A stretch of 64,000 bases of DNA from Canna indica (lineage: Eukaryota; Streptophyta; Magnoliopsida; Zingiberales; Cannaceae), in contig CP136890.1 in assembly GCA_034359265.1 (NCBI GenBank), positions 95,443,501 through 95,507,500 of the forward strand. Reading direction: 5' to 3'. Under the pieces are notes generated by a model. It ran no database searches. It saw only the letters and a program-made list of their open reading frames with translations, and was not told the origin of the DNA. Of the stretch, positions 24,757 to 35,026 are shown piece by piece. The position numbers were made by a program, and so were the translations under genes. Position 1 is the stretch's first letter. Each line of letters starts with the position of its first letter.

Positions 24757-26905
24757 GAAAACCATACTATTGGTCCCCATAGTTTGGGGCAATTTGGCTT
24801 TTAATCCCTGTATATGAAAAAATTAGTTTTTTGTCCCTATAATTATACTCCGTTAGTCAGTTAAACTATGTCATCTATAATTGATCTAACACTGTTAAGT
24901 TTTAACTGACGTGACACGTTTATAAAAAAATGTGGCTAATGACGTGACAGGTGTCCAAAAATGAAATCAAATGTAAGGACTAAAAGTCAAATTGGCCCAA
25001 ACTATAGGGACCAAATGTATGGTTTTCTCTTCTTATTCTTTTTTATTCTGATTGCCACCTGCACATCTCCAAGCCAGCCTTTTTAGCTGTCTGCCACCCG
25101 AAGACGCACGCTAACTCTTCTTTAGTTGTTTCGCCCCCACGTACTGTTGCCCATCCTCATGTGTCGATAATGACCTTGCTGGCATCGGACAACATGAATG
25201 CAATCGATCATGGTGGATGCGGCTAGGGGTGGCAATATTACTCGTTTTCATAGATACCCACAAATATTTACTCGACATGAGTCAGGTATGGAGAGCATAT
25301 TATACTCACGAGGCAGGTACAAATATAATTTTTTACTCATTTAATAAACATGTATGGGTATAGATAGTATACTATTCACACCCACAGATACCTATTACTT
25401 GCTAATATATATTAAATATTAAATTTATATTTGTTGTATATTAATATATAATGAAAAATTTAATAATAAATCTAAATCATCTAGTCGTAAGATTTCATCC
25501 ATCTAAATATAATATATTTATATATATTATATCAATTCCTAATTTTAGTTGAAAGTACATTGGTTTTAAATTTTATATTGCATTAATGATATTTCTTTAA
25601 GACAATTTTATTATTTGGTATTTAATTGTTACATACTTTGGTTTATGATTTAGTGTTTCTCTATCAAGTTAATAATAGGGGTTGAATGAGAATTATTGAT
25701 GATATACTATTAAAACAAAATAATCTTTTTTGTAATCGTTTAAATGGGTATATGTGGATATTTGCGGGTATCAATTACCCGCGTAGGGATGGGTGACAGA
25801 TACCCGTCTTGGGTGCGGGTACGGGAGACGAGTTTAGTAAACGGGTGCGATGGCAGCACTATCTACCCTAAACCTGCATCGTTGACATCCCTAACTGTAG
25901 CGCTTGCACTGCCGAACATCGCCGATGATTCATAAGATGCCTGCAATCGGCGTCGGGCGATGAGTATGAGAATCAGGGGGGGTCATCTGCTTTCCATGCA
26001 TGTCGCCGACCATCAAGAATCGTGCGCATGGAATCTAACCTGCACATAGAGTCCAACCGACACAGAGTCTTGTTGACCACCAAGAACTGCTGAGTTCATC
26101 AGAGTATCGCTGAACTTTCTCCTCATCAATTACGTGACTTCGACCAGCGGAGGGGAAGATATCAGTGCTATTGCCATGAGACCCTATGTAACATGCCGGT
26201 GCAACGTTGTATGTGACAGATACTAGTATGACCAATGGTGGTCGAACGTTTGCACAAGCATCATGTGCACCAAGCTGATATCGTCAAACAATGGACATTA
26301 TCGAGATTCTGGTGAACTTGGTTGTTCTTGATGGTTTGTGAAACTCCGTGCGTCGGTTGGACACCATGTGCAAGTTGGATTCCATGTGCACGATTATTCA
26401 TGGTCGGTAGCGTGCATGGGCAGTAGACGACCACACCCCACGGTCCTCCTACTCGCTGCTTGACGCTGGTTGCAAGCGTCTTATGAATCGTTGGTTATGG
26501 CCGCCGGTGCAGGAGGCGCGACTTGCAGTATATTGTGTGCCTCTTCATCATGCATTTGCGATGATCAGTTGCCTTCACACTGTGCGATGCCGCATGAGGT
26601 CATCATTAGCCCATGAGGATGAGCAGCAGTGAGGGTGAACGATTGAAGAAGAGTCGGCATGCTTCAGGTCGTAGTCGACTGAAAAGGTCGGCTTAGAGAT
26701 GTGTAGGTGGCAGTTGGAATAAGTAAAGAGAAAATCATATTTTTGGTCCCTATAGTTTGGGCCAATTTGACTTTTAGTCCCTACATTTGATTTCATTATT
26801 TGGACATCTGCTACGTCATCAGTCACATTTTTTATAAATGTGTCGTGTTAGTTAAAACTTTACAACGTTAGATCAATTATAGACAGGTAATAAACGAAGG
26901 AGTAT
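24757..26905. repeat. Large imperfect palindrome (fold-back element)
   Basis: The left arm runs from about 24757 to 26125 and, with an insertion at 25224-25893 removed, matches the reverse complement of about 26285-26905. Points of contact include CACATCTCCAAGCC (25072) with the complement of GGCTTAGAGATGTG (26690), TCGTGCGCATGGAATC (26020) with the complement of the TTCCATGTGCACGA stretch at 26379, and GAGTCCAACCGAC (26048) with the complement of GTCGGTTGGACAC (26350). The centre is near 26205. The left outer 270 bp is itself an inverted repeat (GGTCCCCATAGTTTGGGG at 24780 and its complement at 25000). The outer left part has no partner right of 26905, where an AT-rich segment replaces it. 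No convincing coding frame. Confidence 0.75.
25224..25893. mobile_element. hAT-like element nested in the palindrome's left arm
   Basis: The ends are TAGGGGTGGCAA at 25224 and the inverted TAGGGATGTCAA at 25893. It interrupts the left arm: sequence on either side (to 25223, from 25894) continues the match to the right arm, which lacks it. Subterminal copies of GGGTAC/TACCCG words occur near both ends. The flanking octamers match only 4/8, so the target duplication is weak or eroded. 670 bp, no transposase frame. Confidence 0.6.
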
Positions 26906-29900
26906 AGATTTTTTTTTAAAAAATTAAGGTACATGAGACAATATAGTATTAATTTTACATTATTTTAATTTAATTTTATTATAATCTATATATAAAACTA
27001 AATATAACATGTAAATATAATTTGTTGACAGTAATTTCTCAAAACTGAATTTTGGGAGAGGAAAATTCTCATATTCGAATTTTTGGAATCAAAATTCTCA
27101 AAATCGAAACCTAATGGATTGAATACTCATTTTACATATAGGACAAACTATTTAATTGGTCAGCGACTTTGATCAAAAAATTTAAAAAATATATAAAATA
27201 ATTTAATTTTATAAAATATTTTTTACGATAAAAATAAGATATTAGAGTATAAAAAATATATTTTCAAACTCTCAAATGCATTAAAGACGTTTGCATAAAG
27301 TTTATTAATTTAAATTTAAATTAAAAATTATGAAATATTTGGATGCAAAATATTTTTTTGGATCATAGTAAATATTTTGTATCAATAAAAAATTATTTCA
27401 TGAATTCAAATATTTTTTTAAAAAAATATGAAGCTATTATAGACTTGCACTAAAGTCTTAAATGAGTTAGTTAGACTTTTATTTATAATAATTTTTTAAT
27501 TATACAAAATAAATTTTAATTTACAAAAAAATATATGTGTGATATAAAAGATGTGCTAGAGTCTATCAACATATTTTGAACAAAAAATATTTTAATATTT
27601 TTATTTTAAATTTAATTTTATAGACTTTGGGCGAAAGTCTCTAATGCATTAAACACTTTTGCTCATAGTCTATAAAAATTTTATAATTCAAAAAAATAAT
27701 AATTAATGAAATATCTTTTTAAAAATACAAAAGATGGGTTGTGGTTCAAAAAAATATTTATTTTCATCAAAATATTTATTTCCATGTGCACGATTATTCA
27801 TGGTCGGTAGCGTGCATGGGCAGTAGACGACCGCACCCCACGGTCCTCCAACTCGCTGCTTGACGCTGGTTGCAAGCGTATTATGAATTGTTGGTGATGG
27901 CCGCCGGTGCAGGAGGCGCGACTTGCAATATATTGTGTGCCTCATCATCATGCATTGCGATGATCAGTTACCTTCACACTGTGCGATGCCGCATGAGGTC
28001 ATCATTACCCATGAGGATGAGCAGCAGTGAGGGTGAACGATTGAAGAAGAGTCGGCATGCTTCAGGTCGTAGTCGACTGAAAAGGTCGGCTTAGAGATGT
28101 GTAGGTGGCAGTTGGAATAAGTAAAGAGAAAATCATACTTTTGATCCCTATAGTTTGGGTCAATTTGACTTTTAGTCCCTACATTTGATTTCATTATTTG
28201 GACATCTGCTACGTCATCAGTCACATTTTTTATAAATGTGTCGTGTTAGTTAAAACTTTACAACGTTAGATCAATTATAGACAGGTAATAAACGAAGGAG
28301 TATAGATTTTTTATAAAAAAATTAAGGTACATGGGACGATATAGTATTAATTTTACATTATTTTAATTTAATTTTATTCTAATCTATATATAAAACTAAA
28401 TATAACATGTAAATATAATTTGTTGACAGTAATTTCTCAAAACTGAATTTTGGGAGAGGAAAATTCTCATATTCGAATTTTTGGAATCAAAATTCTCAAA
28501 ATCGAAACCTAATGGATTGAATACTCATTTTACATATAGGACAAAGTATTTAATTGGTCAGCGACTTTGATCAAAAAATTTAAAAAATATATAAAATAAT
28601 TTAATTTTATAAAATATTTTTTACGATAAAAATAAGATATTAGAGTATAAAAAATATATTTTCAAACTCTCAAATGCATTAAAGACGTTTGCATAAAGTT
28701 TATTAATTTAAATTTAAATTAAAAATTATGAAATATTTGGATGCAAAATATTTTTTTGGATCATAGTAAATATTTTGTATCAATAAAAAATTATTTCATG
28801 AATTCAAATATTTTTTTAAAAAAATATGAAGCTATTATAGACTTGCACTAAAGTCTTAAATGAGTTAGTTAGATTTTTATTTATAATAATTTTTTAATTA
28901 TACAAAATAAATTTTAATTTACAAAAATATATATGTGTGATATAAAAGATGTGCTAGAGTCTATCAAAATATTTTGAACAAAAAATATTTCAATATTTCA
29001 ATATTTTTATTTTAAATTTAATTTTATAGACTTTGGGCGAAAGTCTCTAATGCATTAAACACTTTTGCTCATAGTCTATAAAAATTTTATAATTCAAAAA
29101 AATAATAATTAATGAAATATCTTTTTAAAAATACAAAAGATGGGTTGTGGTTCAAAAAAATATTTATTTTCATCAAAATATTTATTTCCATGTGCACAAT
29201 TATTCATGGTCGGTAGCGTGCATGGGCAGCAGACGACCGCACCCCACGGTCCTCCAACTCGCTGCTTGACGCTGGTTGCAAGCGTATTATGAATCGTTGG
29301 TGATGGCCGCCGGTGCAGGAGGCGCGACTTGCAATATATTGTGTGCCTCATCATCATGCATTGCGATGATCAGTTGCCTTCACACCGTGCGATGCCGCAT
29401 GAGGTCATCATTAGCCCATGAGGATGAGCAGCAGTGAGGGTGAACGATTGAAGAAGAGTCGGCATGCTTCAGGTCGTAGTCGACTGAAAAGGTCGGCTTA
29501 GAGATGTGTAGGTGGCAGTTGGAATAAGTAAAGAGAAAATCATACTTTTGGTCTCTATAGTTTGGGTCAATTTGACTTTTAGTCCTTACATTTGATTTCA
29601 TTATTTGGACATCTGCTACGTCATCAGTCACATTTTTTATAAATGTGTCGTGTTAGTTAAAACTTTACAACGTTAGATCAATTATAGACAGGTAATAAAC
29701 GAAGGAGTATAGATTTTTTTTAAAAAATTAAGGTACATGAGACAATATAGTATTAATTTTACATTATTTTAATTTAATTTTATTATAATCTATATATAAA
29801 ACTAAATATAACATGTAAATATAATTTGTTGACAGTAATTTCTCAAAACTGAATTTTGGGAGAGGAAAATTCTCATATTCGAATTTTTGGAATCAAAATT

Positions 29901-32900
29901 CTCAAAATCGAAACCTAATGGATTGAATACTCATTTTACATATAGGACAAACTATTTAATTGGTCAGCGACTTTGATCAAAAAATTTAAAAAATATATAA
30001 AATAATTTAATTTTATAAAATATTTTTTACGATAAAAATAAGATATTAGAGTATAAAAAATATATTTTCAAACTCTCAAATGCATTAAAGACGTTTGCAT
30101 AAAGTTTATTAATTTAAATTTAAATTAAAAATTATGAAATATTTGGATGCAAAATATTTTTTTGGATCATAGTAAATATTTTGTATCAATAAAAAATTAT
30201 TTCATGAATTCAAATATTTTTTTAAAAAAATATGAAGCTATTATAGACTTGCACTAAAGTCTTAAATGAGTTAGTTAGACTTTTATTTATAATAATTTTT
30301 TAATTATACAAAATAAATTTTAATTTACAAAAAAATATATGTGTGATATAAAAGATGTGCTAGAGTCTATCAACATATTTTGAACAAAAAATATTTCAAT
30401 ATTTTTATTTTAAATTTAATTTTATAGACTTTGGGCGAAAGTCTCTAATGCATTAAACACTTTTGCTCATAGTCTATAAAAATTTTATAATTCAAAAAAA
30501 TAATAATTAATGAAATATCTTTTTAAAAATACAAAAGATGGGTTGTGGTTCAAAAAAATATTTATTTTCATCAAAATATTTATTTCCATGTGCACGATTA
30601 TTCATGGTCGGTAGCGTGCATGGGCAGCAGACGACCGCACCCCACGGTCCTCCAACTCGCTGCTTGACGCTGGTTGCAAGCGTATTATGAATCGTTGGTG
30701 ATGGCCGCCGGTGCAGGAGGCGCGACTTGCAATATATTGTGTGCCTCATCATCATGCATTGCGATGATCAGTTGCCTTCACACTGTGCGATGCTGCATGA
30801 GGTCATCATTAGCCCATGAGGATGAGCAGCAGTGAGGGTGAACGATTGAAGAAGAGTCGGCATGCTTCAGGTCGTAGTCGACTGAAAAGGTCAGCTTAGA
30901 GATGTGTAGGTGGCAGTTGGAATAAGTAAAGAGAAAATCATATTTTTGGTCCGTATAGTTTGGGTCAATTTGACTTTTAGTCCCTACATTTGATTTCATT
31001 ATTTGGACATCTGCTACGTCATCAGTCACATTTTTTATAAATGTGTCGTGTTAGTTAAAACTTTACAACGTTAGATCAATTATAGACAGGTAATAAACGA
31101 AGGAGTATAGATTTTTTATAAAAAAATTAAGGTACATGGGACGATATAGTATTAATTTTACATTATTTTAATTTAATTTTATTATAATCTATATATAAAA
31201 CTAAATATAACATGTAAATATAATTTGTTGACAGTAATTTCTCAAAACTGAATTTTGGGAGAGGAAAATTCTCATATTCGAATTTTTGGAATCAAAATTC
31301 TCAAAATCGAAACCTAATGGATTGAATACTCATTTTACATATAGGACAAAGTATTTAATTTGTCAGAGGTTTTGATCAAAAAATTTAAAAAATATATAAA
31401 ATAATTTAATTTTATAAAATACTTTTTACGATAAAAATAAGATATTAGAGTATAAAAAATATATTTTCAAACTCTCAAATGCATTAAAGACGTTTGCATA
31501 AAGTTTATTAATTTAAATTTAAATTAAAAATTATGAAATATTTGGATGCAAAATATTTTTTTGGATCATAGTAAATATTTTGTATCAATAAAAAATTATT
31601 TCATGAATTCAAATATTTTTTTAAAAAAATATGAAGCTATTATAGACTTGCACTAAAGTCTTAAATGAGTTAGTTAGACTTTTATTTATAATAATTTTTT
31701 AATTATATAAAATAAATTTTAATTTACAAAAAAATATATGTGTGATATAAAAGATGTGCTAGAGTCTATCAAAATATTTTGAACAAAAAATATTTCAATA
31801 TTTTTATTTTAAATTTAATTTTATAGACTTTGGGCGAAAGTCTCTAATGCATTAAACACTTTTGCTCATAGTCTATAAAAATTTTATAATTCAAAAAAAT
31901 AATAATTAATGAAATATCTTTTTAAAAATACAAAAGATGGGTTGTGGTTCAAAAAAATTTTTATTTTCATCAAAATATTTATTTCCATGTGCACGATTAT
32001 TCATGGTCGGTAGCGTGCATGGGCAGCAGACGACCGCACCCCACGGTCCTCCAACTCGCTGCTTGACGCTGGTTGCAAGCGTATTATGAATCGTTGGTGA
32101 TGGCCGCCGGTGCAGGAGGCGCGACTTGCGATATATTGTGTGCCTCATCATCATGCATTGCGATGATCAGTTGCCTTCACACCGTGCGATGCCGCATGAG
32201 GTCATCATTAGCCCATGAGGATGAGCAGCAGTGAGGGTGAACGATTGAAGAAGAGTCGGCATGCTTCAGGTCGTAGTCGACTGAAAAGGTCGGCTTAGAG
32301 ATGTGTAGGTGGCAGTTGGAATAAGTAAAGAGAAAATCATACTTTTGGTCTCTATAGTTTGGGTCAATTTGACTTTTAGTCCTTACATTTGATTTCATTA
32401 TTTGGACATCTGCTACGTCATCAGTCACATTTTTTATAAATGTGTCGTGTTAGTTAAAACTTTACAACGTTAGATCAATTATAGACAGGTAATAAACGAA
32501 GGAGTATAGATTTTTTATAAAAAAATTAAGGTACATGGGACGATATAGTATTAATTTTACATTATTTTAATTTAATTTTATTCTAATCTATATATAAAAC
32601 TAAATATAACATGTAAATATAATTTGTTGACAGTAATTTTTCAAAACTGAATTTTGGGAGAGGAAAATTCTCATATTCGAATTTTTGGAATCAAAATTCT
32701 CAAAATCGAAACCTAATGGATTGAATACTCATTTTACATATAGGACAAACTATTTAATTGGTCAGAGGCTTTGATCAAAATGTTTAAAAAATATATAAAA
32801 TAATTTAATTTTATAAAATACTTTTTACGATAAAAATAAGATATTAGAGTATAAAAAATATATTTTCAAACTCTCAAATGCATTAAAGACGTTTGCATAA

Positions 32901-33377
32901 AGTTTATTAATTTAAATTTAAATTAAAAATTATGAAATATTTGGATGCAAAATATTTTTTGGATCATAGTAAATATTTTGTATCAATAAAAAATTATTTC
33001 ATGAATTCAAATATTTTTTTAAAAAAATATGAAGCTATTATAGACTTGCACTAAAGTCTTAAATGAGTTAGTTAGACTTTTATTTATAATAATTTTTTAA
33101 TTATACAAAATAAATTTTAATTTACAAAAATATATATGTGTGATATAAAAGATGTGCTAGAGTCTATCAAAATATTTTGAACAAAAAATATTTCAATATT
33201 TTTATTTTAAATTTAATTTTATAGACTTTGGGCGAAAGTCTCTATTGTATTAAACACTTTTGCCCATAGTCTATAAAAATTTTATAATTCAAAAAAATAA
33301 TAATTAATGAAATATCTTTTTAAAAATACAAAAGTTGGGTTGTGGTTCAAAAAAATATTTATTTTCATCAAAATATT
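26381..33377. repeat. Five-copy 1.4-kb tandem array
   Basis: Units start at the word CCATGTGCAC at 26381, 27782, 29188, 30586 and 31985, and the last ends at 33377, giving lengths of about 1401, 1406, 1398, 1399 and 1393 bp. Each unit has a GC-balanced first part of about 525 bp, which is the right arm of the palindrome at 24757-26905, and an AT-rich second part of about 870 bp. Copies differ at only scattered sites by eye. The recurrent minus-strand frames of 82 and 83 codons appear once per unit because the DNA is repeated; they lack domain features and I do not call them genes. The array is non-coding satellite-like DNA. Confidence 0.92.
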
Positions 33378-34726
33378 CTCGAAAAACTAACTCCGCCATC
33401 GCGTTCAGCACGCGAAAATGATCAATATTGCTACTCACCTCAACTTCAACCGACAACTCGGGGCCCACCAACTAAATTAATTTCAAACACAATTATATCT
33501 CTAACTTACTAAATAATATTAAAATACTAAAATATATCAAAATCATATAAAACGATCTCCAATCTGAAATCCGACACCACCATCGCGTTCAACACGCGAA
33601 AATGATCAAGATTTCTATTCACCTCAACTTCAACTGATAACTCGGGGCCCACGAACTAAATTAATTTCAATCACAACTATATCACTAACTTACTAAACAA
33701 TATCAAAATACCGAAAATATATCAAAATCATATCAAACAATCTCCAATCTGAAATCCGACAGCACCATCGCGTTCAGCACGCGAAAATCTACAATTTTGG
33801 TATTCACCTCAACTTGATCTGATGGCTCTACGATCAACTATAAAAATACTCTAATAATTCACAAATCAATCTCATTTCATGCGATACAACTCTATTCTAT
33901 AAACACATATTTATTAAATTAAATAAAAACCTCTCTCCACTTGTCTCCCTCTCCCCTCACCCCTTGCCCCTGCGCCCGACGCCACCGCCTCCACTTTGCC
34001 CGAACCCATGCCGGTCGGCCCTTTTGACCGCCAGCGATCACCCCGGCATCACGCTGGTCGTCTCTCCCGCGACCCCCGGCACTGGCGGGACACCTTGGGA
34101 GGCCGTGACAACCTCCCCATCTCCCCACCAATCGCCGCCATTCTCCCCCTCTCGGCCACCACCGGCGACCCACCTCGTCGACACATCCGCCATATCCCCG
34201 ACCTCCGCGACCGGTCCGACTCACCGTCGGCCGCCCCCTTCTGCCTGCCTCGAATCCTCGCTGGGCGGCTCTTCAAGCCACTAGTGATCGACCCACCGGC
34301 ATCTCCACCCTCTCCTCGGCCTCCCGGTTCGATCTGACCCACTGCGGTGGAGCAGTGGCCGGGAAAGCCACCACCAAGCACGGCCAGCCCGTCGCCAGCT
34401 CAGCACGACTCGACCTCGTCCTTAGTTGTCTTCGTTGGAAAATAAATACGGAAGTAAAGGAGAAATCTCATGCCTCGATCCCGCGACTCCGACTCCGACG
34501 AGCTCCGCCAACGACACACGCCGACTCCTCCACCCCACCCCCCCCACCTCTTCTTCCTAGCCTCTCACTCTCTCACACAACTTTACTCTTTTAAAACTCC
34601 TCAACATCACCTCTCCCTCGCTGTCATCTGCCACTGCCACCACCCACTTCTACAACCAACCCTCAACTCCACATTTATTAGGTTGACTTTTAATTATTAT
34701 TATTATTTTTTAACTCGATCATAACA
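33378..34726 (-). repeat. Truncated 3' LTR of a minus-strand LTR retroelement
   Basis: This is a direct repeat of about 36390-37582. On the minus strand it begins TGTTATGATCGAG at 34726, right after a polypurine tract (complement of 34727-34745), and runs left until it is cut at 33378 by the tandem array. It contains about three copies of a 184-bp unit starting near CATCGCGTTC at 33397, 33581 and 33766. The GC-rich 33960-34340 part yields overlapping open frames on both strands, which is a composition effect and not genes. Confidence 0.75.
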
Positions 34727-35026
34727 TCTTCCCCACCCCACCTTAAGAAATTTGGCCCTCCAAATTTATAGGCCCACCACGCTTCCGCTGCACAACTTTG
34801 ATATCCCCCTCATGCTCCCACGACGCATCTGAATCCGAATGCTACTGCCTCTGGTACCAACTCTGAGTTCTCAACGCCATCACCACAAATAAAAATAAAT
34901 TCAAGTAAAACACCTAAAATAAGCTTACAACCCATCTCGACACCTCCTACACCTTACAAAATTATCATTAAGGTAATACACCTAAACTCCTAACCTTAAC
35001 CTCAATTCTAGGTTATGATACTAAAT
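34727..35026 (-). mobile_element. Internal domain (about 300 bp) of LTR retroelement
   Basis: Read on the minus strand, a primer-binding site follows the 5' LTR at once (TTAGTATCATAAC near 35025-35011, about 10/13 matches to the initiator methionine tRNA type TTGGTATCAGAGC). The right-hand half of the interval then ends with GGAGGGCCAAATTTCTTAAG and the polypurine tract GGTGGGGTGGGGAAGA directly before the 3' LTR. No gag or pol frame fits in 300 bp. The pre-PPT sequence resembles the tail of Ty3/gypsy (Tekay/Del-like) elements, so this is either an internal deletion or a dedicated non-autonomous element. Confidence 0.68.

Noticed and set aside
27703..32428. Recurrent minus-strand reading frames of 82 and 83 codons in each tandem unit
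   Set aside because: They recur because the DNA repeats. They have no domain or signal features, overlap both the palindrome arm and AT-rich DNA, and the copies carry base changes and, in one unit, a one-base loss that alters the C-terminus, so there is no sign of coding constraint.
33919..34594. Several long GC-rich frames on both strands (and the same at 36745-37400)
   Set aside because: They lie in the two LTR copies and are open in many frames at once, giving R/G/P-rich products. This is a composition effect.
34840..34880. Second possible primer-binding-like site (CTCTGGTACCAACTCTGAG)
   Set aside because: It lies inside the short retroelement interior rather than next to an LTR end; the site adjacent to the LTR at 35011-35025 is the better candidate.
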